Notes under the pieces: model-generated | The model's database searches: none | Told to the model about the DNA's origin: nothing | Seen by the model: the letters and a program-made list of their open reading frames with translations, nothing else | Program-made: the position numbers and the translations under genes | Origin: Brachynemurus nebulosus | Taxonomy: Eukaryota; Arthropoda; Insecta; Neuroptera; Myrmeleontidae | DNA: 64,000 nucleotides | Direction: 5' to 3' | Assembly (NCBI GenBank): GCA_035578155.1 | Contig: JAPWDM010000045.1 | Location: forward strand, 115,001 to 179,000 | Part shown: in pieces, positions 22,635 through 36,592 of the stretch | How positions within the stretch are numbered: the stretch's first letter is position 1 | How the letters are laid out: each line of letters opens with the position of its first letter

Positions 22635-22772
22635 TACGATAGACCTACTATAATGAAATGATTTTAACAGCGTAGGCTAAGATTTTAATAATTGTAGTAT
22701 TAATAATCCCGCTTATTTTGTTACAATGGGTATAACGTAAATGAATAGCTATTGTAAAGCAACAAAGTTATT

Positions 22773-23132
22773 CTAAACAAAAATAACTTCTAAACGAAAG
22801 TTCATCCTCATTATAGTAATTAAATTTAGATTTAAAATCATGTAAACTGAAAAAGGTTTTTTCAATAAAATAAAAATCATGAAATTATTCATTTCAGTTG
22901 TCACTGAAGATTTTTCATTTTCGCCGTTTAAAGTACTAATTAATCCATCTTGATTGGCACTTTTTGCATTAGCACCTATAAATGTTAAACACCAGTTTTG
23001 ATAAAAAAAAAAAAATACCAGTAGAGCGCACATACTCAGCTTGTTAATAAGAATACCTTGGGACCGTTTATAAGGATTCTGTAAAATGCATCTTTCCAAC
23101 TCTTTTCGAAATATTACTTGATCAAAACCCAA
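22773..23132 (-). CDS. Unrecognised minus-strand open frame, doubtful
   Basis: This 119-codon frame is longer than most in this AT-rich setting, and parts of it read like ordinary protein (KELERCILQNPYKRSQ; ANAKSANQDGLISTLNGENE). On the minus strand a T-rich tract ending atttatag sits just before the second part, and a possible donor follows the first, so the two halves could be separate exons with a ~90-base intron. No domain is recognised, and the end (ILNLNLITIMRMNF) looks random. It is most likely chance; no function is proposed. Confidence 0.15.
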   Translation of the reverse strand: MGFDQVIFRKELERCILQNPYKRSQGILINKLSMCALLVFFFFYQNWCLTFIGANAKSANQDGLISTLNGENEKSSVTTEMNNFMIFILLKKPFSVYMILNLNLITIMRMNFRLEVIFV

Positions 23133-25414
23133 GGTTTACCAAATATACAGGTTGCGTAAATCACAGCATTTTTAAAATACCCAGTGGTCTGCAATTCCAG
23201 GACCGTATTCAGTAAAATTAAATATATATCTGAACTTGTAAATATGGTAGGAAACATCCACTGTTGTTTGAATATATATTGATACTTATTTTAGAATACC
23301 TTTCAATACACAATACGTTTTTTAGAATGCCTTTCAATAATACTGCGATAATAAAATACCTTCGTCTTCAGCTACTATTATGTTTTGCTCACTCTTGCAA
23401 TTTTTTTAGACGATTTAAAAAAAATACTTGAGTTTGTCTGTGTACAATATTTATATATAAACAATGATAAGGGCGAGAGAGATAACAAATTATATTTTTA
23501 TGAAAAAATAAGTAAAATATTTACTTCAATTAACGAGAACTACTTTCAAAAAAAATTATTAAAGTATTTAATTAATAATTCACTCAAATACACGCAAAAT
23601 ATTACGAACAAATGTCAGAAAAAAACAAAAATCTTTATTAACAACAAAGTAAGGTAGTTTTCGTATCCTTAAGAATCCATATCTGATTGTAAAAATTTTG
23701 CAGACCATAATGTAATCAATTACAATAACTTAATGGCATTTACTTAACCATTTGTATATCTAATAACTATGAATCAAAACATCATAGAGTCACAGAGCAT
23801 CGTGAACACAGACCAATGAACACTATTATATTATACTGATTATACTACTAGACAAAGCGTAAAGCCAGTTTCTAGGTATTTTTCTTGAAGCAGGTAACAA
23901 GGGTGAGACGGGTGAAATTTAATGAAATAATATATTGTCAATTTTTGAGCAAATGCGACTATAATTATTTCAGGACATAATTTGTATACGTACTTATTTT
24001 GAAAATAAAGCGAATACCACTTTTCTTCTTTCAAAATTTTGCAGTTTCTTCTCCAAAAAGTAAAATTTTATTATCAATATTATATTTTGACAATAATTAT
24101 TTGAAAGTGTAACTACGGATACGAATCAATTACTATATAACAAAATACTATTGAGGTCGGAACTTAGTCGTAACTGATTGCTTCAATTATACATTTATAT
24201 GTCTCTATAATATAAAATATAATATGTTCACTGGTCTGTGATCGTGAATATATTCAACTCACCGAAAGGAAATTCACAACTAATATTTATTGGAAATCAA
24301 AACGAATTAGTCAGCATTTTAAAATCAGACTACCACGCTACTGATTGTTTATAAAGCAATACTTACATTATTATAAATACATTTTACATAAAATCTGAAA
24401 AAGTAAATTATTGGAGTTATTGGATATTCTGTGACATTAGTAGCTAACTATTCTCAATGATGGACACTTTTGTTCTTTTATTTGATATTATATCCACATT
24501 ACTTTTTACAAAACTAAGACAACAAATTATTTTCATTTTATCTAATTGCCCATTGAAATAATTTTATGTAAAAATTATTGTTAATGCAGCTAATAACAAT
24601 AAACGTTGATAAAATCAGATCGGTTGATAAAAAAATAATACAAATACAAGACAAAAATGGTTTGTATTTATATATAGTAATGGACAAAACGTTTTTGTGG
24701 ATACATAAGTTCTACTGTTTCAAACCGTTTCCACTTTCAGCACAAATTAAGATTAATTTTCACGATCAGCGTAATAAGTCTGATCAGTTAGGTTTCACAA
24801 AAAGTATACCGTAAATAGGTAAACAGGTATAGAAATATTGTTACCAAATGAAAATGATTTCATACGATAGGAATGCACGTAAGACAGCACAGTAGATAAG
24901 CTTGTAATATAGCTATCTCTTACAAGATCTACTACCTAATATATTGAAAAAGAATAGTAAAAATTATAATAACTTTGATAAATGACAAAATATCATTTTT
25001 ACATTTCAACTATATGAATCATTTGCATTTTGTATAAATGCGGGTATAGTCATGACTGACATGCACATAAAGAGCCGAACATACCGATACGACCACTATT
25101 TGACCTGATGTGGCACGTGGCACAATGCGGTCAAAAAGTGTTATATTCACACCAATCCGGTCAAATCATAAACGCATCCATTACACTGAAATTTAAAATG
25201 TCTCTTAGAACACACATACCGTCAAACGGAATAACTTTGCTTCGCTTTGTCATGTCTATGATCTTCAAACTTGTTGAATGTTTTGTGTTTTTAATTTTTT
25301 AACGATCTTATTAATCATCGAATTCAAAAATGGTTAATAGAAAAGGACTTGTCTGTGCTTTGCTTTATATAGAACGTACGACAAAGAAAACGAAAAGGAG
25401 ATATTTCGTACATC

Positions 25415-25416
<2 letters not shown>
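23133..25416. other. AT-rich region without a gene
   Basis: Open frames here (for example 23385-23657, 24578-24814 and 25108-25302) are dominated by K, N, I and F and show no motif. No inverted-end element was found. This is one of the quieter parts of the window. Confidence 0.4.

Positions 25417-25482
<66 letters not shown>
25417..25482. repeat. (TA)n microsatellite
   Basis: About 66 bases of pure alternating TA. Open frames encoding runs of IYIY on both strands are artefacts of the array. Confidence 0.95.
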
Positions 25483-25485
<3 letters not shown>

Positions 25486-26040
25486 AGCATAGATAAAATA
25501 CTCCAGAATTTACCATAGAGATTATATGGTCGGGTTACAGATCGACTATTTAGTTGAGTGTATACGCACTTCAATACACAGAAATGTAAATATACCTGTC
25601 GATTGATAGTTGTCTAAGTTGTCCGACTTTTTAGTCAAAAAACGATCCATATTGTTTTATGATTTTTTTTGTCGAGCTATTATCGTGTTGATAGTATGCG
25701 CACCTCCATAAGATCCCATAGTCTTTTGACATACAAATAAACAGTTGTTCAATTAAAAATTGTGTGTATGCGGCTAGTCTAAAGCTATAAAATTTAAAAC
25801 CAATGTAGAATTAAAGACATGCAGCTTATGTAATAATGTCTATTACAAAAATTCAATTACTCTGTGTCTCCCAAGCCATTTTTGGACTAGTGCAACTCAC
25901 TTTTGAGCTGGTGCAAAGTCATCCCGTTTTTTCTCCGGAAATAATCTCAAAATCTGATAAAAAATATTGAGATAATTGCTGTTTACATGTTAGAATTAAG
26001 AAGGTATAATATATAGAATATACATTAGAGATAACATATA
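25483..26040. other. Unannotated spacer
   Basis: No gene or repeat boundary recognised. Confidence 0.4.
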
Positions 26041-26190
26041 ATAGTATTTTACAATATAAGTTCGATAAGTTGCTTTTACTGATCGAGAAAATGTTGCGAA
26101 AACGAGACCCGCAGGGTCGAATTTTTGCAATTTTCGAGATCAGTAAAGGCACTTAACGCATCGTGTGAAATTTATATTTCTATGTTATCA
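26041..26190. repeat. Hairpin-forming MITE-like sequence
   Basis: Starts tagtattttacaatata, like the ends of the Q-type MITE, and contains inverted arms tttactgatcgagaaaatgttgc and gcaattttcgagatcagtaaa around a GC-rich centre, acgagacccgcagggtcg. Probably a diverged member of the short palindromic family. Confidence 0.5.
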
Positions 26191-26813
26191 CATAGAATGC
26201 CATGAATAAATATTATAAATATTGATAGCAACTAATACGAATCTTTGTAGTGACAATTGACAACTATATTCGTAAATAAAAAATTAAGTGTCAATATTTA
26301 ATTGGCGTGAATAATTTTTTGAATTTTCTATTAAAAAAAATTGAGGTAAATAGTATTTTAAACGATAATATTAGTGAGAATAATGAAATTAATGAGCATT
26401 TTAATTTTTGCTGCAAATTTATTCTCGTAAAATGAAAGGAAAATTACGAAAACCACAGAAAATTTTAATTATTGAACAGCTTTTTAAAATGTCAATAAAA
26501 TATGAAGACTAATGGCAACAATAATACTAATAATGCACAAACTAGTAAAAATGTTCATATTAATCGATTAGTTTTCCTAATTGTTCAAATTCTACTTTTA
26601 ATTTCAATACAAATAAATAATTACATCATTTTTTAGCTAATTTCACTTACCACACTCCTATTCACTTACCGCGCATCTATTTCATTTACCGCACTGTTAT
26701 TTTTGTGTTTCCATGGATATAAACAAACGTTCGGGAAATGTAACTTACCAGCATTGTCAACCGCATCGGTAAATGCATGAAAAATTGAAAATACACGATC
26801 GTGCAAAAAATAC
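26191..26813. other. Unannotated spacer
   Basis: Near 26640-26700 the phrase ttcacttaccgc recurs about three times at short spacing. Otherwise nothing is recognised. Confidence 0.4.
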
Positions 26814-27291
26814 ATTTTTTCTACTGCTACTACTAAAAGTAACATTTTGCGCACGGGTAACCATATCTAAAAATTAACAATTGCTCACACCGTGAGAGAA
26901 TAGCGTGCGAAGTAATTTCCCACGGCTTAATATAATAAAAAAGTAGGCTGTTTTGTTAATTTAATAACAATATACTATTTTGTATTCAAAATCTATATAA
27001 ATAATTCTGAAAATATACGTACATAATTACATATGTCGGTTATTGATTTTTGTTTCCATAGTTTCAAAGTATTCATCGGCCAAAAATTTGAACATCTTAC
27101 CACTGCTGACAGTATAAATTAAAAAAAATTTTGCTACTTATTTAAATAAATATTAATGTCGATTTTAAGAAAAAAATGTTCTCATAGAAAAAGTATAGTG
27201 TAAAATAAATGGGAAAAATGGCTTAATTCTCACTCATATGAATTGTTGCACTCGCCCTGTGGGTTTCCCACTTATTGTACAATATACTATT
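26814..27291. repeat. Repeat Q, copy 2
   Basis: Direct-orientation copy of 22152-22634, with the same order of blocks and the same terminal aatatactat. The GC-rich hairpin centre is shortened (cgccctgtgggtttccc), so it is not a simple segmental duplicate. Confidence 0.8.
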
Positions 27292-27650
27292 GCTGACCAG
27301 TGTTATATGTAGTTTTGCCACTTACTGTAGATACATTCATAAAGATACGTGCTTGTGTGCATAACCGTATTAAAAAGTTGCTTCTACTCTATGGTTGCTT
27401 CATTGACTAATGTTTAAGCATATCAATTAAACGATTAATACTTTATCAGACTAGTTTATGTACAAAACTCTTTAATTTCTAAAATGCATTCTTATACAAT
27501 GATTTAAAAAATAACTCAAACTAAAATTATTAATAGGAACAAATTCTGTTCTCCCTAGCGCTTTTATCATATATGTTTATACACGTGTTATGGTCAAAGT
27601 AATTAATGATTCTATATTAATAATAAATGGTCATTATTAATACTAACTAA

Positions 27651-27860
27651 AAATACCCCTGTCGCAGCATCTGCATAACATAGCGGATTTCCAAATATTG
27701 GGCACTGGCGGATCTTATCTAAGATCTGTATCCATTTAAACTAGTTTAGCTTTCTAACAGTGAAACAATTTTCAAAATCAGTTGAGTAGTTTATTTTTCG
27801 CGCTTTTGGGTCCTCAGGACCCTAACGGATCTCATATAGTGCAGCATATATCCATTTAAC
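27651..27860. repeat. Repeat X head fused to a second repeat segment
   Basis: Bases 27651-27692 are the repeat-X head. They join aaatattgggcactggcggatct, the complement of which also adjoins an X-head remnant at 44681-44712. The shared junction in two places shows a true variant family rather than a chance neighbour. The rest includes gggtcctcaggaccc, a palindrome. Confidence 0.6.
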
Positions 27861-28469
27861 AATATATTATTACATTACATAATTATTGTTTTCAATTTTT
27901 TTTCTAGGTATGCAAATATATATAAATTATATTTTCTCTCTAAAGGAGGACATCATACAAAAATTTCCTTTCGATAACGTACTCTTAAAAAATCTGGTTA
28001 ATTTTAATTTAAAAAGACGAGACAGCGCTATTATTATTATAACACATACATACATATTGAATAACTAATTAGCACTTATTTTATCTAGAAAAAATTGTTT
28101 TTTTTTTTTACTCATGCAGGGAAAGTACTAACTTGGTTCACACATTTTAGTACGAAAAATAATTGTTTGCCCACTGCACTCTTCCCACATGGCTTACGCG
28201 TATTTCAATTTCTGTTTTCCGTGCGGAAAGTTTACTTCCCACCCGCAAATTGACAATAAAACACGCAAAATTTAATCAAAACACGCAAAGCCGCCTCTTG
28301 ATTTTTCATCTAATAAATATTTCATAATTATTTCTATAGAAACCACCAACAAAATAATTTAAACAATATTTAATTCAGGAAAAAAAGACAAACACTCTAA
28401 AAAATTTTTTAAACGTAATAAAAAATAATAATAATAATGGAAAAAAATATGTGAAATTCATAATAAAAG
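27861..28469. other. Unannotated spacer
   Basis: AT-rich; no gene. The tandem-like phrase aaaacacgcaaa occurs twice near 28258-28290. Confidence 0.4.
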
Positions 28470-28599
28470 TAGTATGTGAAACTCGTGCGGGATTGTCGAT
28501 TGCTCACTCGAGCGAATGAGCGTAGCCACTACGTTCGTGCGCTCAACTTCGCTCTCGTGGGCATTCGACAATTTCCCGCACTTATTGCACAATATACTA
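28470..28599. mobile_element. Short palindromic MITE, ~130 bp
   Basis: Ends tagtatgtgaaactcgtgcg and the loosely complementary cccgcacttattgcacaatatacta, with an internal inverted pair attgtcgattgc/attcgacaatt and a GC-rich centre of alternating gagcg/cgctc motifs. It shares ends with the last part of repeat Q. Confidence 0.6.
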
Positions 28600-28826
28600 T
28601 TTTTCTATATTTCATATCATAGAGAAAACATTAGCAATAACAAACTAAAAATTACAATTTTCTCGAGAACTACTTAACATAGAAAAAAAATTATAAGAAC
28701 ATTTTTATAAGAACGGGCATCCGACGTGTGTGGATAACGAACCTAGCCGTGCCAATCTGGATTCCAACTCGCATACCAAATTTCTTAAGCATTAAACGTT
28801 TCGTTCGAGAGTTACCGCGTACACAC

Positions 28827-28910
<84 letters not shown>

Positions 28911-28914
<4 letters not shown>

Positions 28915-29442
28915 GTTAAGTAAGATCGTGGTCGAAATAATTTATATAAAAATTTATTTAAAAAAATTTTGAAATACATATATACGTTCTACTTGATGAG
29001 GACTACGACGCAATTAGCTTAATAAGGTGTCCAGTCACCACCGGCGTCGATAATCGCCGGTGGTGACGCTATTTTCGAAGCATACTTTTAGTTAAATTGA
29101 CGAATTTCTTAGATTTCAATTTTTTAGATTGAGACGAATCTCGCGAGTTAACTGCTTTAAATGTATATATGCGTTTTCCTCGAAGTTTGTACTTGATATG
29201 TGACCTAATCGGATTGGTATCGGGCGACTGTGACGGCCAGTCTAATGTAAAGATGCCACATTTGGCATTCGTGTCGCGTATTTGGCACTCATGGTACTTC
29301 GCTTGTTATTCTAATAAAAGACAAACAAATGAATCTTTCTTTAAAGTGCATGGAAGACAAAGGTTCACTCTACCTGCTCACAAAATATTTAGAGAAAATC
29401 TTTTACCAGTTGTGAGTATGGTCGACCACGATCTTACTTAAC

Positions 29443-29446
<4 letters not shown>
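28911..29446 (-). mobile_element. Non-autonomous Tc1-like element, 536 bp, perfect 25-bp ends
   Basis: The ends are exact 25-base inverted repeats (28911-28935 and 29422-29446), starting gtctgttaagtaagatcgtg. TA flanks both sides, as expected for Tc1/mariner insertion, and the target was a (TA)n array. The interior holds a transposase tail on the minus strand. Perfect ends argue for fairly recent mobilisation, presumably by a transposase supplied from elsewhere. Confidence 0.9.
29150..29290 (-). pseudogene. Tc1 transposase C-terminal remnant
   Basis: The minus strand reads ...NAKCGIFTLDWPSQSPDTNPI at about 29207-29260, then RSHIKYKLRGK. The family motif DWPAQSPDLNPIE carries the last acidic catalytic residue after NPI; here that position is R, so the catalytic residue is lost. 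The N-terminal DNA-binding and first catalytic parts are gone. Identification rests on this motif and on the element's ends, which agree. Confidence 0.8.
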
Positions 29447-29519
<73 letters not shown>

Positions 29520-29522
<3 letters not shown>

Positions 29523-29887
29523 ATTTTAGTGAAGTAGATTGTCGGGTTGTAGAGACTCCAAAACAAATTTCTGCCATAGTCCCGGACTTACGTCTTACCA
29601 TAAGAGCTGCTGTAATAGCTGAATTTCCAGAACAGAAATGGGGTAAAAAGTTCAAAGTGATATTACATAAACTGATAATTATCAATAATTCACAATTGTT
29701 TTTAGCAAATGTAAAGGTTAATAAATTTACACTTCAATTTAAGTATGAGATCCACATCAAATCAACTGACATTACAATACATTTGCTCAGTTTGTCTACT
29801 TCTTGTTGTAGGATAGTGAAGTTGTCTTACAGAAACTACTGTCTGCCAAATATAATGCAAAATAATATTGAATGGTTTCAACAATAA
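29520..29887 (+). CDS. Unrecognised open frame or exon-like fragment, doubtful
   Basis: Just right of the TA array, a tttaattttag tract could serve as a splice acceptor. The frame that follows reads EVDCRVVETPKQISAIVPDL, then RLTIRAAVIAEFPEQKWGKK, which looks more protein-like than its surroundings. Beyond about 29655 the reading becomes typical AT-rich noise, although it stays open to 29887. I do not recognise a family. It may be a stranded exon or part of an unseen transposon. Confidence 0.2.
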
Positions 29888-32800
29888 CGTGTAAAATGAA
29901 GACATTTGATCATAATTTTGGTCATGTATTACGTAAAAACAATTCCTTTGTCCTAAATAAAAAATATAACCGACATTTGAAAAAAATAGCATTAACAATA
30001 TGTAAAATTAACATTTACTGATATTAAAGGTCAAACAAATTGGATGTACTTGAAAATTTTTAAGTATCTTCCGCCTTTCGTTACTATTATTTCTGTTTAC
30101 CTCAGGTTTACAAGTAGTAGGTAGAAGTTCAATTCGGCAAGTTGAAATACCAATTGGACGGTCACAGAGTTTTAAAGAAAATCGAGTACCTATCATATAG
30201 TATAGTGTATTATAATCTTACACAGAGCTTAAAAAGTTGGCACAGTGTCTTTAAAGCTAATATTTGATGTTATAAAAACTTAATTTCACCTCCTACCCTT
30301 CTAGTGCCCTTATCGTTTAAGCCAGTAATTTCCAACAAAACTTTTGAAGGAGCACTTTGTTTTAATATCATAATGAAAGGGTTCCCCTAAATCTGAAATA
30401 TTTTGAAGTGTTTTTTTATGGTAAAGGAGCGAGAAATATAAGATTTGGTCGTAATAAATAATATGAAACAAAACCAAACAATTTTATCTATGTTTATTTG
30501 GCTTACATTTAAGTAACAATAGAATTAGTATTCATAAAATTCTAATTTTCAGGTCCTAATAAGATAAGTTTAATCTATCATTAAAATCCACTATTTCTGA
30601 GACATCAAAGACACAAGATTTGACATTTTCAACCTAAAGTCAGCTCTCATGTCAAACCTATTTTTATTCATGTTTTTCATGGATGGAGAATGCTTGTTCA
30701 CATCGGTATGTAGATATGGTGGTCATAAAAAGAAGGAGATGTTTGAGAGCCATTTTATCAGGTTCTTTAGAATCTTTGTGAGCTAGTAACCAAAACCTAG
30801 TCTTGTTCCTTTTCTGAAAAGCGAACGAAGATATTTACATAAATTTTATTCTATTTACGAAGTGACATTTTTTGTTCTCTTGTAGGTACTGTAAAATTAG
30901 CCCTAAGAATCGGATTTAAGGACAAGTTTAATCTTTCCATTACTAAACAATTGCCAGACTCCGTATCAAACATCTGCGAATCCCTGGGGGATCCACGAGC
31001 AACCTGTAGGAAACAATATAAAATATTGGGTCACACAGCAACCTAATGTTTGACTATAGAAGTTCTACTTCAAAAGCCAAATTAATTTGAAAATCTTCAC
31101 TGATCTTGATTTTCGTAAATAATTAACAATGATCAAATAATTATTTTTATAATAGGTACCTATCATATGAATTCAAATATTTAAAATTACTTTGATAGTT
31201 CTAACCATAGTTCTAACTGTCGAAATTTTAAGGAGGGTATTGATTTCTGTGCAGGAAATGAGCAAACGACTGATAAGCAATAAAAAAAAAGTCGCCGCTT
31301 TTGTTTGCCGGAGAGCGTAATATTAAGGGCGGTATTTCTGTAAAATTAGGGCGGCAGAGCAAAAGAAAAAAAAAAGGTCGCCGCTTCTTTCTTTGCCAGG
31401 GGGCGGAATTTTTTGTTTTTGCCCGGGGTAATTTCTCATGTTTAAATAAGTGAAATGAAGTTGATAATTTTTAAACTCACTGTATTTCATATTTGTATAA
31501 AATAATAATAATAATATATTGAAACGTAAGTTTACGTAGACAGTATCCTATATTGATCAGTATTGTTTAGCTAATTTCCAATAATCAATGAACGGATAAG
31601 GTATCTTAAAAACACTTATGATCAACAAATGTGCTGGAGGTGTTTATTGAAATGCTTGAATAGTTTGTTATCTCATTTCGAGGTTATTTTTACAATTGTA
31701 ACTATGTTGTGAAAATAATGCATATTATTTATTATATCATAAAAAATAAATATTAACAATTAAATAAAAATTTATGTCAAAATTATGCATAAAAATAAAT
31801 TCACATAAGAGAAATCTGAAAAACAACTATCGCTTTCAAAAACGTTTACACGGTAAAACATCTTTCAACAATGAAACAGTAGTTTAAAATTTTAAATTAT
31901 AGTGTGTTCGAGACTGTTGGTGAAATAGATTAATTTAACATAAAAAAAAAAAAATATTAAATTAATTAAATTAGTGTTAATTTTTAGAAATTAATTTTTA
32001 ATATTCTAGCCGTTAATTAATTAATTTAAAATGTTTATTGTCAACTTTTATTGTAACCGCATCATGTAAAAAGTGTTCTCTCATTTTAAAATTGTCAACT
32101 TTTACTGTAATTACGTAAAATGAAGAATCGCAGAGGAAAAAGATAATTAAATATTTTCGGAGAAAAAACACCTGTGGTATTTTCTAAATAATATTTTCCT
32201 ACCTACGAATCTGTGAATGTATTTTGTTCTGTGAAATACCAAAAACAATACTCAATTAACTCTCAGTACATATGATGTTTAAAATAAAATTAAGTAATAC
32301 CAATTAATAAGCGATTAATCAAAAATTTATTTAATTAAAAATTCGTTTTAACCTTCGTGTTTATTTGTTTACATACGTAAGAAGTACTAATGTAATTTTT
32401 CTTTGCAACAAACTGTACTATGAACCACGAATTTCAAGATTCAAAACCGGGTCCATGTCTGATAAAATCACATGAAGCGTATAAATAAAACATTTGTGGA
32501 TACATCATGTCAACAATGAAATTAAGCAATACTTATTACAATTATCATAATAATAATTATTAATGAAATTGATTAAATTAAAAAAAAAAAAATGATTTAA
32601 AAAGCAACTATTTAACGGTAAATTGTTTTTAAAAATAAGTGATTTTTTGTTGTCTGATTAATTAAGAAGTTAATTAGAATACAATGGATAAATATAAAAG
32701 TAAGTTTGTTTAAATTTTTATGGTTTTTTATTCACTTTGATATTTCAAAATTAAAAGTAGTTAATTTTAGGAAAACTAAATATAAGTAGGTACTTTAGTA

Positions 32801-33427
32801 ATTACTGTTATATCTTTTTTTCTTTTTTTTGTAAAAGTTCAGTTTGTTTTCTTATTTCCCGGTTAATTTAACCCTGTAAAAAAGAGTTTTTCAATTAATA
32901 TTTATTGACAATTTGCACTAGTGTCGCCTACTCTTCTAAACACTACTCTACACTTCTACTCAAAATATGTAGAAAAAACCTAAAAAATACTCAAATTTTG
33001 GACTTGTAACTCTAACCGCTATAATTGAGTGAGATCAAAATATGATGATCAGCTCAGCTAATATTTGGGCAATTTTGCCAACTTATCGAAGATTGCCAGT
33101 CTCCAGTCTCTAAACGAAGAATCAAATTTGCAACCCTCAAAATTAGACTTTTCATTTGTATTTTCAAAAGTACTTTACATATTCCGTGGATTCTTTAATC
33201 ATTAATAGTCAGACTTTATTAAAGTAAAAACTCTTATAATAATGCCAACTTTGTCCAGTAGAAGAGTAAAATTTTTGAAATTCAACAAAAGTCGACCAAA
33301 ATTTTAATTTTTAAACTTGTTAGTCAATTGACCAGTCGATTCCTAATTTTTCTATTCGTATCGGCATTTTTACCATTTTTTTTTTCTTTCTAATTAAATT
33401 AAAAAAATTAAAAAACCGAATACTATA
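29888..33427. other. AT-rich region with faint transposon traces
   Basis: At 30325 cagtaatttccaac could be a decayed hAT end, and a loosely complementary stretch near 30990-31015 could be its partner; this is weak. At 31255-31435 motifs gggcggtatttctgtaaaatta and tttgcccgggg match family W at 12299. From 31.7 to 32.9 kb the sequence is very AT-rich with no gene. Confidence 0.4.
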
Positions 33428-34165
33428 CATCAGTGTTTCCGAACCATCGGTCCATAGACCGGTGCCAGGCCACAACAGTACCTCACCGCTCACCGGTCCG
33501 TAGAGTGATGTGTGAATCACAAAAATGCTTATAATTTTTGTCGATAAGATAATGTCGATATTTTTCTGAATTATATAGTAGACCAAGTGGTCGGAAAGCG
33601 ACAGTATTACACTACTTAATGTTTTTCCAGTTATTGACGAAAATGATTCCAGGCTGCAAGAATTCTATTCAAAATATCTATCTGTATTACATGGTAGACC
33701 AAATGGTCACAACATTTTATATTGCACAATCCAATATTGTCCCAATTAATAGTGGAAGTTAAGTTAAGTAAAGTTTAAGAAACTACAAGAATTCTACTTA
33801 AAATGAAAGAATCGGTATTTAAATATTTTTCTAATGCTTTGATTTTTAATGAAAAATTTGATACTTTTCTAAATTAGATGATCGACCAAGTGGTCGGAAA
33901 ACGACATTTCATATTACACAACACAAATAACTCCAGTATGCAGGAATTTCACATTCAGTCTACATATTACAGTCGATATTTATCTGAATTTCATGGCAAA
34001 CCAAATGGTTGAAAAATAACATTTCATGTTAAATTTAAATGTAATAAATTTAGAAAACTGATAATCATTATATATGATCCTATATATGTGACCGATCCGC
34101 ACAAGATTAAGTATATGTAATTTTAGCGGACCGTGACTGAAAAAGGATTGAGCAAAGGAAATATT
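33428..34165. mobile_element. hAT-like remnant with internal repeats
   Basis: Left end cagtgtttccgaaccatcgg followed by accggt resembles hAT ends; the right part gcggaccgtgactgaaaaag resembles the matching end but is decayed. Inside, a phrase like gtagaccaagtggtcggaaa recurs near 33578, 33692, 33883 and 33995. No target duplication was found. Confidence 0.45.
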
Positions 34166-35920
<1,755 letters not shown>

Positions 35921-36040
35921 TTACCTAATCGATAAATCATTTAATTATATATCTTTATTTGGGGTCCTTGAATGAAAGTTTAAAAAGCCCTACTATAAAT
36001 CATAAAATTATAATTTACATTTATGACAATTATTAGCACT

Positions 36041-36592
36041 TACCCGCGGCTTCACCCGCGTGGAGTTTGAAATTATAACATCTAGTTAAGACGTCTAAAG
36101 TGTACTTCCATCGCGTCGCTATTGAAAACTGTTACTTTTTAGGGGGAATTTTCTCACAGAAATAAATATTTCCCCGAGTAAAAAGTAATCTATAATTTAT
36201 CCTTTTAATAATATGCAAAGTTCAAATGAAGACAATGATTCTTTTTTTGTATAATTTTAAATATATTTTCCCACGGAAATGAGACTTCTCACGAAATCCA
36301 GATATTTTCCCGGGGTAAAAAGTAACCTGGATTTCTTGTCCTTTCTGTTAATAGTATACAAAGTTTGAAATAAATTATTTGTTTTTCATAATCAACTGTT
36401 GTAACTGAATACATTTTCCCTCGGGAATGAAATATTTTCCCGAAATAAAAAGTAGTCTATAACCGTTCCCGTCCCGCAAGCTATGTCTGTGCAAAGTTTC
36501 AAATTAATTAGTAAAACTGTTGAGGCGTGAAAGCAAGTCAAATAAACAAACAAACAAACTCACTTTCGCATTTATAATATTAGTTAAGATTT
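36041..36592. repeat. Repeat V, several tandem units with a conserved 3' end
   Basis: Begins acccgcggcttcacccgcgt, contains three units with a ttttccc...taaaaagta block, and ends aaacaaacaaacaaactcac and tttcgcatttataatattag. This start and end are typical of a very common arthropod interspersed repeat. A reverse-oriented end fragment lies at 43830-43905. Confidence 0.75.

Larger units (their letters stand above)
28829..29519. repeat. (TA)n array split by a Tc1-like insertion
   Basis: Alternating TA runs at 28829-28910 and 29447-29519 are the two halves of one array into which the element at 28911-29446 inserted. The left half is preceded by a repeat-X-like tail (cgtttcgttcgagagttacc), as at 1334-1535. 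Confidence 0.9.

Noticed and set aside
30325..31020. hAT element with cagtaatttccaac end
   Set aside because: The partner end is too weak and no 8-base duplication was found; mentioned only as a trace.
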